Program-made: the position numbers and the translations under genes
Origin: Bacteroidales bacterium UBA3143
GTDB taxonomy: Bacteria > Bacteroidota > Bacteroidia > Bacteroidales > Dysgonomonadaceae
Assembly (NCBI GenBank): GCA_002364735.1
Contig: DEZB01000020.1
Span: forward strand, 1-64,000
Direction of reading: 5' to 3'
Length of the DNA stretch: 64,000 nt
The notes under the pieces: generated by a model
The model's input: only the letters and a program-made list of their open reading frames with translations
What the model was told of the DNA's origin: nothing
The model's database searches: none
Shown here: one piece after another, positions 1 to 9,372 of the stretch
How positions within the stretch are numbered: the stretch's first letter is position 1
Layout: every line of letters begins with the position of its first letter

Positions 1-157
1 TCGGGCTTTCTTGCGTTAAAAGGGATATAGGTTTTTCATAAACTATTTTTGTTTCAAAAGATCTCTTATTTCCATAAGAATTTATTATCTTGCTATCATT
101 CTAAAAGTCTTAAATTTATTGCAATTTCAAATATAGATTTCTAATATTTATACACTT

Positions 158-1054
158 ATGAAAACCTTGAAATTTGTTATTACATTACTTTTTTTTTCTA
201 CTTTTTTTCTTTTATCTGCACAGGAAAGAAAGTCTTCAATAATCGCTGATAAAGCTACAATAGAGCAAACTGGTTCAGGTTTTTCATTTACAGAAGGTCC
301 TGCAGTTGATGTTAAAGGACGAGTCTATTTTACAGATCAACCCAATGATAGGATTCATATTTGGGATGAAAAAGAGGCTATCTCTCTTTGGCTGGAAGGA
401 ACTGGTCGTTCCAATGGTATGTACTTTGATAATAAAGGTCAATTGGTAACTTGTGCTGATGAGAAGACTCAATTGGCTTATTTTGATATAGATAAAAACT
501 TAATAAAGCTTTGTGATAGTTACGATGGCAAACATCTAAATGGTCCCAATGATGTTTGGGTAACACCTAAAGGGGATTGTTATTTTACAGATCCGTATTA
601 TCACCGTAATTGGTGGGCTGATGGACATAAAGAAATACAGGATGTTCGTGGAGTTTATTACTTATCAACTAAAGGTAAAGTAAGCCGTGTAATCGATGAT
701 TTTAAAACACCCAATGGATTAATAGGAACACCTGATGGGAAGATACTTTATGTTGCCGATATAGAAGATAAAAAGATTTGGAAATATGACATCCAACCTG
801 ATGGAAGTCTCCTCAACAAAACATTTTTTGCACCTCATGGTTCGGACGGAATGACCATTGACAATGAGGGTAATGTGTATCTGACTTACGGGAAAGTGTG
901 GGTTTATAATCCGAAAGGAGAATTAATAGAAGAAATTGAAATCCCTGAATCGCCATCAAATATTTGTTTTGGAGGTGAGAAACGTGATATACTCTTTGTT
1001 ACTGCACGAAAAGGTGTTTACATACTCAAGATGAATGTGAATGGTGTGAACTAA
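158..1054 (+). CDS. SMP-30/gluconolactonase-family secreted lactonase
   Basis: A 298-residue beta-propeller enzyme of the SMP-30/gluconolactonase/LRE family, which hydrolyses sugar lactones with one divalent metal. A hydrophobic signal peptide ending near residues 20-22 (LLSAQ) predicts export. Family motifs are visible: TEGP with metal-ligand candidate E46, GPNDV with N131, TPNGL with N186, and SDGMTID with D230, matching the Glu/Asn/Asp metal site and substrate Asn of SMP-30. The gene lies 37 nt upstream of a Gfo/Idh/MocA dehydrogenase on the same strand. A dehydrogenase would produce a lactone that this enzyme could open, so the two are probably co-transcribed. The substrate is not identifiable. 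The family assignment is firm; the pathway is inferred. Confidence 0.88.
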   Translation: MKTLKFVITLLFFSTFFLLSAQERKSSIIADKATIEQTGSGFSFTEGPAVDVKGRVYFTDQPNDRIHIWDEKEAISLWLEGTGRSNGMYFDNKGQLVTCADEKTQLAYFDIDKNLIKLCDSYDGKHLNGPNDVWVTPKGDCYFTDPYYHRNWWADGHKEIQDVRGVYYLSTKGKVSRVIDDFKTPNGLIGTPDGKILYVADIEDKKIWKYDIQPDGSLLNKTFFAPHGSDGMTIDNEGNVYLTYGKVWVYNPKGELIEEIEIPESPSNICFGGEKRDILFVTARKGVYILKMNVNGVN

Positions 1055-1091
1055 TACCCAATATTTTCTATTTAAATTAAGACTATACATC

Positions 1092-2393
1092 ATGAAAAGA
1101 AGAATTTTTTTACAAAAAGCAATTTTAGGAACTGCCGGATTGTTTACTGCAACCAACTATTCTGCTTTTGCAAATCTACAACAAGATAGAAGCAACAGCA
1201 AAAAAATAAAAGTTGGTTTGATTGGTGCTGGTTGGTATGGAATGGTAATTACTGAAGCTGCATTAAAATCTGGCGATGTAGAAGTTATTGCAGTTTGCGA
1301 TGTAGATAGCGAACATTTGAAGAGTAGTGCAGATAAATTAGAGCAAATACAGGGTACGCGTCCAAAAGAATTTATAGATCATCAAGAGATGCTTGACGTA
1401 AAAGGATTGGAAGCTGTGTTTATAGGAACGGTTCCTCATTGGCATGCTTTACAATTTGTTGATGCTTGCGAAAAGGGTATCCACATTTATTGTGAGAAGC
1501 CATTATCGTATGATGTAAATGAGGGTAGAGCAATGGTGTCAGCTACGAAAAAGGCTGGGAATATTGTTCAAATAGGTTTTCAACGCCGACAAAGCAAAGC
1601 TTTTTCAAGAGTAAAAGAACTGATTGAGAGCGATGCTATTGGTAAAGTGCACCAGATAAAAGCTCAAATACTCTATAGCCCATTACCTGGAGATAACACA
1701 GTGCAAGCGCCACCAGCATCATTAGATTGGGATAAATGGTGTGGTCCTGCACCTAAATTGGACTATCGACCTAACATTGGTCACAAAGCTTGGCGTCTCG
1801 AAAAAGAATATGGCAATGGACATTTGGTTGATTGGGGAATTCATCATATCGATATTATTCGTACTGTTATGGGTTTTCAGATGCCCGAGTCAATCATTGC
1901 CACTGGTGGAATAGAAGTATTGAAAGATAAAATAACTACACCCGACACGCTCAATGTGATTATGAATTTTGAAGGTTGTCCTGTAGTTTGGGAACATCGA
2001 CTTTGGGGAGCGGGCGATATGAATTCAGAATATAACAATGGAGTTTTCTTTTATGGTGAAAATGGAACAATATTTGCAACCGAAAACAAACTAATTTTGA
2101 AAGCGAAGGATAGTAAAGAGTCAGAAACTATTGATTTGAGCAATCCGAAAATGCAAGATGAGCATGTAGCCAATTTCGTAGAAGCAGTAAAGACAAAAAA
2201 CAAAGATTTGCTGAGCTGTACGGTTGATGATGCTTTTCTTTCTACTGCAACAGTACAATTGGCCATGGTTGCTTATTATACGAATAGCAAAGTTGTATGG
2301 GACGATTCTAATCAAACGATATTAAATAATCTTGAAGCAACAAAGTTGTTAACTCGCCCATATAGAGCTGGATATAAAAGATCTCAGGTTTAA
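1092..2393 (+). CDS. Gfo/Idh/MocA-family oxidoreductase with twin-arginine-like leader
   Basis: A 433-residue NAD(P)-dependent sugar oxidoreductase. The N-terminus (MKRRIFLQKA, then a hydrophobic stretch to about residue 27) is a Tat-type leader, as in many Bacteroidota members that are exported with cofactor bound. The Rossmann motif GLIGAGWYG covers about residues 42-50, the family EKP motif is at 135-137, and the second-domain catalytic motif GIHHID includes H251, H252 and D254. It follows the SMP-30 lactonase by 37 nt, suggesting oxidation of a sugar followed by lactone hydrolysis. It is a distant paralogue of the minus-strand oxidoreductase at 8119-9372. The substrate is unknown. Annotations such as inositol dehydrogenase would be over-precise. 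Confidence 0.88.
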   Translation: MKRRIFLQKAILGTAGLFTATNYSAFANLQQDRSNSKKIKVGLIGAGWYGMVITEAALKSGDVEVIAVCDVDSEHLKSSADKLEQIQGTRPKEFIDHQEMLDVKGLEAVFIGTVPHWHALQFVDACEKGIHIYCEKPLSYDVNEGRAMVSATKKAGNIVQIGFQRRQSKAFSRVKELIESDAIGKVHQIKAQILYSPLPGDNTVQAPPASLDWDKWCGPAPKLDYRPNIGHKAWRLEKEYGNGHLVDWGIHHIDIIRTVMGFQMPESIIATGGIEVLKDKITTPDTLNVIMNFEGCPVVWEHRLWGAGDMNSEYNNGVFFYGENGTIFATENKLILKAKDSKESETIDLSNPKMQDEHVANFVEAVKTKNKDLLSCTVDDAFLSTATVQLAMVAYYTNSKVVWDDSNQTILNNLEATKLLTRPYRAGYKRSQV

Positions 2394-2510
2394 AAAAGCA
2401 TATATAACTTCTGTCGGAGATACTTAGTTGTATGTAATTTTTAAGTTATCTGTTATCAGGGAATGACAAGTCCTTAAAGCTCACACCACATTTTAGCCTC
2501 ACATCTCAAC

Positions 2511-2592
2511 TGTCTGAACCATGATTAGAGGATTAATAGATTAACATGATTAATTGTGCAGATATTTTACATATGTAGAATGATTAATCACG
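2511..2592. repeat. Short-period GATTA repeat tract
   Basis: The pentamer GATTA recurs at 2523, 2531, 2539 and 2548 (8-9 nt steps) and again near 2582. It looks like a decayed member of the helical-period GATT-rich intergenic repeats seen in some Bacteroidota genomes. That family comparison is from memory and unverified. Confidence 0.35.
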
Positions 2593-2656
2593 TTTTTATT
2601 ATAAAGGTTAAGAGACATAGTAGAGACATTTCATCGCAACGTTGTGACTTAAAAAC

Positions 2657-2694
2657 AAAAGGAACAAATGATTAATTTATCACCTGCTTCTTTT
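2657..2694 (-). terminator. Probable terminator downstream of the sulfatase gene
   Basis: An imperfect inverted repeat (AAAAGGAACA at 2657-2666, TGCTTCTTTT at 2685-2694) lies just past the sulfatase stop on the minus strand. It is a diverged copy of the cleaner hairpin at 4641-4679. Confidence 0.45.
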
Positions 2695-2722
2695 AATTAT
2701 AGCCTACACTAAAATGATAGTT

Positions 2723-4477
2723 TTAATCCACTCTTTTAAACACCAACATATACATATTCATCACCTCCTCATTGGCTATTTTGTTTGCTTTCAAAACAAT
2801 CTCTGTTTTGCCTTTCTTCAACTCAATATTTCCCAAAGTGAATGGTGCAAAACCTTTCACATACGACTCTTGGCGTGGCACCCTATCTAAATCTGCTCCT
2901 AACATAGGTGTATCATTTACAACATTCAGTTGTTTATCTATAGCAGCATGATTCGAGGATAGCTTAACATCAGACCCAATGTTTCTTTCCGAACAGGTGT
3001 AATATACAATTGCTTCAAACTTTCCAGCTTCGCATACCTCCACATTCCATACAATAGAATCGGAAGTGCTTGACCATTTTGTGAAATAAGAGCTGTTGGG
3101 ATGTTGGTTTGATCTACGAATTCCACCATATGCTTTGGCATCACGTGCAGGTAGTTTCGAGTACAATTCATCACGATGCCCAATTGTGAAAGGACGGGTA
3201 TCTTCATTGCCAATCAATGTGTTTATTCTTTCGGTATAGAAGTCTTTTGAGGCTTTCATCTTTTTAAACTGCTGCGTAGTAGTATCCAGTTTTTCACTTT
3301 GCGATCTATCTTTTCTTACATTATACAAGTTATTATCTTCCGTAAGGAGATACTCATTATTCCGAATGCTAAGTCTGTTTCCCCAATAGATAGGTATTGA
3401 TCTTTCTATCGATTTCTCTACTCCCAAAATAGATGAGCTAAGATCCATACCATCTATTTCTGTGTCCAATTGTTTGGTAGTGGCAAGTGTCCAAAGAGTA
3501 GGTAGTATGTCTATTGAATTGCTCAACTGCTTAACCACTTTACCAGCTTCTATTTTTTCGGGCCAGCGAATAAACAATGGAGAACGTACTCCTCCTTCGT
3601 GTGTGGCGCCTTTAATTCCTTTCATTTCGCCGTTCCAACGAGCGCTGTTAGGTCCATTGTCGGTAAAATAGATAACAATGGTATTGTCATCCAGACCTAA
3701 TTGCTCTAATGTGTTTGTCAATCGGCCAACGTTCCAGTCAATATTGTCTGTCAAGGCCAATGCGGCTCTCGAAAAGTTTAAGTTCTCTTTATCCTTTGCT
3801 GTAGCAAATTGGGTAATTGGTCTGTCATCCCATTTGTTCCACCAATCGTCTGGCATTTGCATCGGACTGTGTGGCGTGTTGAGTGGAAGATACACTAAAA
3901 ACGGCGAGTTTTTGTTTTCTTTAATGAAGTCGATTGCCTTATTGGTTAAATCATCGGGCAGAAAACCTTCACCCGTTATTATTTCACCATTGTGATCAAG
4001 CATAGGCTCCCAATAGTTGCCCCAATGACCCGAGCAAAAGCCATAAAACTCATCAAATCCACGGGCATTGGGATGATATGGATATTGCGTTCCGTTATGC
4101 CATTTGCCAAATGCACCTGTTTTATATCCTTCCCCTTTAAAGTAATCAGCAATCGTTTTTATTCCCAAATCTAATCGCTCTGCTCCTTCCGAAACTCCTC
4201 TAACGCCACATTCAAATGGGTAGCGTCCAGTTAGAAATGAAGCACGAGTGGGAGAGGAGACGGGGCTAACGTAGAAGTTCTCAAACGAAACGCCTTCGTA
4301 TGCTATTTTGTCAATGTTGGGAGTAGAGACCATTTCATTGCCATTGAACGATAAATCGCCCCATCCTTGATCATCAGCCAGAATAACAACAATATTTGGA
4401 TGTTTAGGGGTTGCAGATTGCACAGCGTTGCCAATCATAGCTAAACTTATAGAAACGGGTAGGGTATACTTATTCAT
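2723..4477 (-). CDS. S-type sulfatase with C-terminal beta-rich module
   Basis: A 584-residue formylglycine-dependent sulfatase, probably periplasmic: the signal peptide runs to about residue 21. Calcium-binding ADDQ includes D35-D36. The sulfatase signature SSPTR (residues 74-78) followed by FLTGR marks an S-type enzyme whose S74 must be converted to formylglycine by an anaerobic radical-SAM maturase; none is encoded in this window. GKWH and FTDNGPN motifs are also present. Residues after about 450 form a separate beta-rich tail reminiscent of carbohydrate-binding or DUF5077-like modules, longer than a minimal arylsulfatase. A terminator-like hairpin follows. The sulfate ester substrate cannot be read from sequence, though a sulfated glycan is likely given the neighbours. 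Confidence 0.9.
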   Translation of the reverse strand: MNKYTLPVSISLAMIGNAVQSATPKHPNIVVILADDQGWGDLSFNGNEMVSTPNIDKIAYEGVSFENFYVSPVSSPTRASFLTGRYPFECGVRGVSEGAERLDLGIKTIADYFKGEGYKTGAFGKWHNGTQYPYHPNARGFDEFYGFCSGHWGNYWEPMLDHNGEIITGEGFLPDDLTNKAIDFIKENKNSPFLVYLPLNTPHSPMQMPDDWWNKWDDRPITQFATAKDKENLNFSRAALALTDNIDWNVGRLTNTLEQLGLDDNTIVIYFTDNGPNSARWNGEMKGIKGATHEGGVRSPLFIRWPEKIEAGKVVKQLSNSIDILPTLWTLATTKQLDTEIDGMDLSSSILGVEKSIERSIPIYWGNRLSIRNNEYLLTEDNNLYNVRKDRSQSEKLDTTTQQFKKMKASKDFYTERINTLIGNEDTRPFTIGHRDELYSKLPARDAKAYGGIRRSNQHPNSSYFTKWSSTSDSIVWNVEVCEAGKFEAIVYYTCSERNIGSDVKLSSNHAAIDKQLNVVNDTPMLGADLDRVPRQESYVKGFAPFTLGNIELKKGKTEIVLKANKIANEEVMNMYMLVFKRVD

Positions 4478-4640
4478 AATGTGAGGGTTTTTGTTTGCTC
4501 AGTACTTTCTCTATTAATAGGATTAGAAAGATAATACAACATTTCATATTAATGTGTCTGTTTTATAGAAATATCAATGTGAGTTTGTAAATAAGTAATC
4601 CTCCTTTGGACACTTACACCGCAACGTGTGACTTAAAAAC

Positions 4641-4679
4641 AAAAGGAGCAAATGATAAAATAAATCACCTGCTCCTTTT
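4641..4679 (-). terminator. Rho-independent terminator of the HEAT/DUF1080 gene
   Basis: Perfect 10-nt arms AAAAGGAGCA (4641-4650) and TGCTCCTTTT (4670-4679) give a hairpin with a U-tract on the minus strand, about 30 nt past the stop codon at 4710. Confidence 0.75.
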
Positions 4680-4709
4680 CCTATTTTAAGCGTTTAGCTT
4701 GGTAAGTCT

Positions 4710-7700
4710 TTAGAGAGGTTTCACCCTTATGTTTCTGAACTTAACAACTGACCCATGACCTAAGAAGGCAATGTGACCGCCTTTATTCAACAATCCAGGA
4801 TGGTTTTTCTTATCCAGCGTACCATTTTTAGAAGCTTCGCGTATATTTCCATCCAAAATGGTTGTTCCGTTCAAAATTACTTTAATGTTGTCGCCATCGG
4901 CAATAATCTCTTGGTAGTTCCATTCGCCCATTGGTTTTAGGTGTCCTCTTTTAGCAGCAATTACACCATACACCGAACCGTGGTACTGATACTCTTCCAA
5001 GTTTTTATAAACAGAAGCATCGTTATCCAATATCTGAATCTCCATACCTTGATAAGCTGCATCGCCTTCCATTGGTGTGCGGATGCCAACACCATTGTTT
5101 GCACCAGGAGTCAATTGAAACTCAAAGCGGAAAACAAAGTTGTCATACTCTTTCTTTGTATATAAGTTTCCACCATGACTATTGCTTGGGTAAATAACCA
5201 TGTTGCCATCTTCAATGATGTAATCGGTTGTGTTTCCAGTCCATTCGTGCATGTTTGTACCGTCGAAAAGCACCTCGAAGTTCTCTTTCTTTTCTTCATT
5301 TGATAGTTCAAATGGCTCGGGGCGTTCTATCTCTTTAATGTAGATGTCACGATAAGCTACCTCGCTACCATGTGCTTGCAATTCAATTTGTTCTTTTGCA
5401 AAAATGGGGAGGTCTCTATTCCAATAGTTCTCCATTATCACATTGTCTGTCACCAGCTCTCCGTTAAGATAAACTGTTACACGGTCGCCAACCATTTTGA
5501 TGTAGAAAGTATTCCATTCACCCAATTTCAAATCAGCTACTTTCAGCGGATCAGTTTCATGAGTTTTATTATTGTACAACCCACCTGAACCAACTTGTGC
5601 ACCAACATTTGTGCGACTAATGTCCCACATTTGAACCTGAGGAGTGCCACGCAAGTAAATACCCGCATCGGGCTCGCTGCCAGGGTAAAGTTTCCAATCA
5701 ACCAGCATTTCGAAGTCGCCATACTGTTTTTCTGTACATAGGTTGTCACCTTTTCCAGTGAAAAGTAATTCGCCATTTTCTACAACCCAACTTTCGGCTG
5801 CTTGCTTATCTGCTTTTGCTTGAGCAGTTGCCAGTTCTTTTGCACTCATTTTGCTACGCTTAATCGGATTGGCTACCAATCCTTTCCAACCAGTTAGGTC
5901 TTTACCATTGAAAATAGGTTCAAAGCCACCTTTAGTTTCATTTTCGTCTATAAACTTCTGAATAGCTTGACGCTGGTATCCTGCATCAGGGTTATCCAAT
6001 GTCTTGCTTACTTTGTTTAAAATAGCTGTTGTTTTTGCTCCTGCAAATTCGGGATTGTTTAAAGCCAAATTCATGGATGCTTGTGCAGCTTTTTCACGCA
6101 GATTAGCCACATCCATGTAAGGTTCTAACACTAACAATGCTTGGAACATATTCGTTTTGGCAAGCTGGTCAATGATTTGACCTTTTTGTTTATCGGCTGT
6201 TGCCATTTCAAGCGCATCGCGCAAAAACAAGTATTTAACGGCTTGTGTTTGATCGGACTTTGCTACAGTGTTTATAATGGCACTGATGGCTTCTTCTTTC
6301 TCTTTGTTGACTTTACTGTTTCTCGCAATTTCAAGAAGTGGATATATCACATCAAACGATTTCCAAGAAGTAAGCGCTTTAAAAGCGGCTTGCTTTTGTT
6401 CAGAAGTAGAGTTTTGATAATCGGTCAACAGTTTATCCATTGCCTCTTGTGTGCCAGTGTAGGCCATTGCAGGATAGTAAAGATGACTTTTAGTATTAGG
6501 TTTAGCTATTTGCTCGTTCACTATTTTCATTTGTTCCTCTACAGGAAGTGTAGACAAAGATGCATTTACTGCATTTTGCAAAGCAGGCACATACTCAGCA
6601 TTTGGCTTTTCTAAAAGCATGAACAGATCTTTTAAGTTCTTTTCGGTAGACACATACTGTAAGGTTTTCGCTGCTTCAGCTTTAACGGTTTCATTGTCGG
6701 TAAACAATTGGTTGTAAACTAAGTTGTATTGACTTTCCATTTTGCGATCGGCAATGAGTTGCAAGATGGCAATTTTACCCTCGTCGCTACTGTCATTAAA
6801 AACCGATGCCAATACGTAAGACATATCTCCGTTGTAAGTAGTTAAAGCATCTTTTGCCAAGGCAATAGTTTCAGCATCACTACTTTTAAGTATTCCAACT
6901 AATAGTAGCATAGCTTCCTTATTACCAATTTTAGCTAATGAGCGAATAGCCGCTGTTTTTAGTAAAGCGTTGTCAGATGAGGTATATTTAGCAATTTCGG
7001 GAACAGCTTGTTCCATATTTTTATTTCCCAACCAGTAAACTATCGGTACCTGAGTTTCGGGTGACGATGAATTAAAGTGCTTAAGCAACATGGCGTAATC
7101 CTTTTCATTCAAATCATTTGGATACATGCGCAATGTGTTGGCTACTAATGATGGATTTCCATCTTTAAGTGCATATTCCAACAATTTTGTTTTGTTTTCG
7201 GTTGGCATGTGCATAAGCATATCCATTGCAGCAATCTGCAAATCAGGTTGCTTTTGTTTCGCAGCAGTTTTCAGCAAATTGTTTGCTTCCTTTTGTGTAG
7301 TTTTAGCATCCATTGTGTTCAATGTGCGCAAAAAGGCTAAATACGATGGGGTTATGTTTTCTTTGGCATAAGCAAAATTCTCACGTGAAGCAGCCGCTTT
7401 CATCTCCTTTAAAGAAGCTTTGGTGCCTAACTTACTCAATGCATTATAAATAGTCTTTTTCAAATTAGAGGTTTTGGCATCCTTTAGTAGGTCTAACAAA
7501 ACTCCTTCTACTTGCTGACTATTAGTTTGAGCAATTGCATTAACCAATTGAACCTGCATCTCTTCATTATTTGCTTGCTTCAATGCGTTTACTAATGCCT
7601 CATTGGCTTTTGTGACGTGCATAGAAACAAGGGCTTGAGAGGCCGGACCAACCAATCTTTCGTTGTTTAACAAGGATGACAATACATCAATATTTTGTTC

Positions 7701-8099
7701 TCCTCCAATTAATTCCAACTGACGAATAATAAAAGCTTTAATTTCATTGTCCAATTGCAAGCCAAGCGCTTTGCCGTAGGTGTTTGCAGCTTCTAAACTC
7801 TTTGCAGCGTCTTTTGCAACAAAATTGGTCCAACCGCTGATAGCAAATTCTTGTTTCTCATTGCTTTTCGATCCAGGAGGATTCATTGAGTTAATCAATT
7901 GCATCAATCCTTCTTCTCCAGTTGCTACCAAATCAGTCATTAATTGATTGTACTGTTTGGTCTGTTCGGCTGGAAGTTGCGCCAATACATCGGCTACGAT
8001 GGTCGATGTAGTTCTATTTTTCGGTGTTTGTGCAGTTAGCCCGCCAATAACAAAAAGGCTGACTAACAGTAATGCGATATAATTATTTATTTTTTTCAT
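4710..8099 (-). CDS. Secreted HEAT-repeat protein with two DUF1080 (3-keto-disaccharide hydrolase-type) domains
   Basis: A 1129-residue exported protein. The signal peptide ends about residue 24 (GGLTAQ). Residues about 27-724 are helical repeats of HEAT/armadillo type. Two DUF1080 domains of the LamG-like jelly-roll fold follow: residues about 725-924 (starts GFEPIFNGKDLTGWKG) and 941-1129 (starts FEVLFDGTNMHEW). The DUF1080 family includes enzymes acting on 3-keto-glycosides, the products of sugar oxidation at C3. Its start lies 19 nt after the stop of an exported Gfo/Idh/MocA oxidoreductase, so the two are almost certainly one operon. Plausible role: cleavage of oxidised glycosides in the periplasm, with the helical array as scaffold. 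The domain calls are strong; the catalytic role is inferred. Confidence 0.85.
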   Translation of the reverse strand: MKKINNYIALLLVSLFVIGGLTAQTPKNRTTSTIVADVLAQLPAEQTKQYNQLMTDLVATGEEGLMQLINSMNPPGSKSNEKQEFAISGWTNFVAKDAAKSLEAANTYGKALGLQLDNEIKAFIIRQLELIGGEQNIDVLSSLLNNERLVGPASQALVSMHVTKANEALVNALKQANNEEMQVQLVNAIAQTNSQQVEGVLLDLLKDAKTSNLKKTIYNALSKLGTKASLKEMKAAASRENFAYAKENITPSYLAFLRTLNTMDAKTTQKEANNLLKTAAKQKQPDLQIAAMDMLMHMPTENKTKLLEYALKDGNPSLVANTLRMYPNDLNEKDYAMLLKHFNSSSPETQVPIVYWLGNKNMEQAVPEIAKYTSSDNALLKTAAIRSLAKIGNKEAMLLLVGILKSSDAETIALAKDALTTYNGDMSYVLASVFNDSSDEGKIAILQLIADRKMESQYNLVYNQLFTDNETVKAEAAKTLQYVSTEKNLKDLFMLLEKPNAEYVPALQNAVNASLSTLPVEEQMKIVNEQIAKPNTKSHLYYPAMAYTGTQEAMDKLLTDYQNSTSEQKQAAFKALTSWKSFDVIYPLLEIARNSKVNKEKEEAISAIINTVAKSDQTQAVKYLFLRDALEMATADKQKGQIIDQLAKTNMFQALLVLEPYMDVANLREKAAQASMNLALNNPEFAGAKTTAILNKVSKTLDNPDAGYQRQAIQKFIDENETKGGFEPIFNGKDLTGWKGLVANPIKRSKMSAKELATAQAKADKQAAESWVVENGELLFTGKGDNLCTEKQYGDFEMLVDWKLYPGSEPDAGIYLRGTPQVQMWDISRTNVGAQVGSGGLYNNKTHETDPLKVADLKLGEWNTFYIKMVGDRVTVYLNGELVTDNVIMENYWNRDLPIFAKEQIELQAHGSEVAYRDIYIKEIERPEPFELSNEEKKENFEVLFDGTNMHEWTGNTTDYIIEDGNMVIYPSNSHGGNLYTKKEYDNFVFRFEFQLTPGANNGVGIRTPMEGDAAYQGMEIQILDNDASVYKNLEEYQYHGSVYGVIAAKRGHLKPMGEWNYQEIIADGDNIKVILNGTTILDGNIREASKNGTLDKKNHPGLLNKGGHIAFLGHGSVVKFRNIRVKPL

Positions 8100-8118
8100 T
8101 TCTTTCTGTTATTATCGA

Positions 8119-9372
8119 TTATATGGTCCAAGGTGAACGCATGGGTTGATTGAGTAGTCTGTTGGCTTCCTGATCGTTGATGAAAACTTCATTAACTGGA
8201 TCATATTCCAATGTTCTGTTCAGTCGGAGTGCAACAGCACCCATATTTACAATGGTTGCTGAACGATGTCCATTCAATTCGTTCAAAGCGTATTTTTCTC
8301 TTGTATGTATGCTCTCAATAAAATTGGTGTTTTGAGCAGGAGGCTCAGGATAGTCGGCCAATTTCTTTTCCCAATTAGGTATGTCACACACAAAGTTTTT
8401 GTATACATTTCCATTCGGACCTGCAATATATGGCGTGTTAGGTTCACCATAATCACCACCCCATAATACAATTTGACATCCATCATCATAAGTATATGTA
8501 ATGCTTCTCCATGTTCCCACAGCATCTGGATGTTGTTGTGGAGCATCCACTTCTACTTTTACAGGACTGGTGTTGTCTTTGTTTAGCATATATTGAACGG
8601 GGTCAATGTAGTGCTGTCCCATATCGCCTAAACCACCACCATCGTAATCCCAATATCCACGGAAAGTGCTATGAACACGGTGAGCATTGTAGGGTTTGTA
8701 GGGAGCAGGGCCTAACCACATATCGTAATCCAATTCTTGAGGCACTGTTTGTGGCTCAAGGTGATTCTTACCTACCCAGTAAAACTTCCAGTCGAAACCG
8801 GTGTGCTTGCTGATAGTTACTTTCAATGGCCAACCCAACATACCGCTATCTACTAATTTTTTAAGTGGTTTAACAGGAGTACCCAAACCATAGAATGAAT
8901 CTTTAAATCGGAACCAAGTATTCAAACGGAATATATTGCCATGTTGACGAATAGCTTCCACCACTCGTTTGCTTTCGCCAATGGTGCGAGTCATAGGCTT
9001 TTCGCAGAAAATATCTTTACCTGCCTTTGCAGCTTCTACCGACATAATGCCATGCCAATGGGGTGGGGTAGCAATATGAACAATGTCTACATCCTTATCC
9101 AGAATGAGATCACGAAAATCGTGGTAAAGATTAATTTTATCTTTCACCATTGCGGCTGCTTTAGAAAGGTGGTTCTTGTCCACATCGCACATAGCCACTA
9201 CTCGGGTGTTATCGTAAGGAATGTGTCCACGACCCATACCACCAACGCCAATAATTCCTTTTGTGAGTTGATCACTTGGAGCAATGAATCCTTTTCCTAA
9301 TACATTGCGCGGAAGGATGGTGAGTAATGTCAATCCCCCCATCGTTTTTAAAAACTGTCTTCTGGTCTTCAT
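8119..9372 (-). CDS. Gfo/Idh/MocA-family oxidoreductase with Tat signal
   Basis: A 417-residue NAD(P)-dependent oxidoreductase. I start it at 9372 (MKTRRQFLKTMGG), because that begins a textbook twin-arginine leader; an upstream in-frame ATG at 9405 would place 11 extra residues before it. After the leader come a glycine-rich Rossmann segment (GIIGVGGMG), an EKP motif in FCEKPMTR, and DMGQHYIDPVQ, the catalytic-region equivalent of GxHxxD. It belongs to the Bacteroidota exported subfamily often annotated as dehydrogenase. It is first in the operon with the HEAT/DUF1080 protein 19 nt downstream, which suggests oxidation of a glycoside that the DUF1080 partner then processes. The substrate is unknown. 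Confidence 0.88.
   Translation of the reverse strand: MKTRRQFLKTMGGLTLLTILPRNVLGKGFIAPSDQLTKGIIGVGGMGRGHIPYDNTRVVAMCDVDKNHLSKAAAMVKDKINLYHDFRDLILDKDVDIVHIATPPHWHGIMSVEAAKAGKDIFCEKPMTRTIGESKRVVEAIRQHGNIFRLNTWFRFKDSFYGLGTPVKPLKKLVDSGMLGWPLKVTISKHTGFDWKFYWVGKNHLEPQTVPQELDYDMWLGPAPYKPYNAHRVHSTFRGYWDYDGGGLGDMGQHYIDPVQYMLNKDNTSPVKVEVDAPQQHPDAVGTWRSITYTYDDGCQIVLWGGDYGEPNTPYIAGPNGNVYKNFVCDIPNWEKKLADYPEPPAQNTNFIESIHTREKYALNELNGHRSATIVNMGAVALRLNRTLEYDPVNEVFINDQEANRLLNQPMRSPWTI

Larger units (their letters stand above)
2394..2722. other. Intergenic region between convergent genes
   Basis: About 330 nt with no credible gene. It contains a short-period GATTA-rich stretch (2511-2592) and a terminator-like hairpin (2657-2694). 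The hairpin lies in a roughly 60-nt segment repeated with few changes at about 4619-4679. Confidence 0.6.

Noticed and set aside
6141..6614. 157-codon plus-strand frame
   Set aside because: It lies antisense within the HEAT/DUF1080 gene; cysteine- and phenylalanine-rich shadow translation with no family motif.
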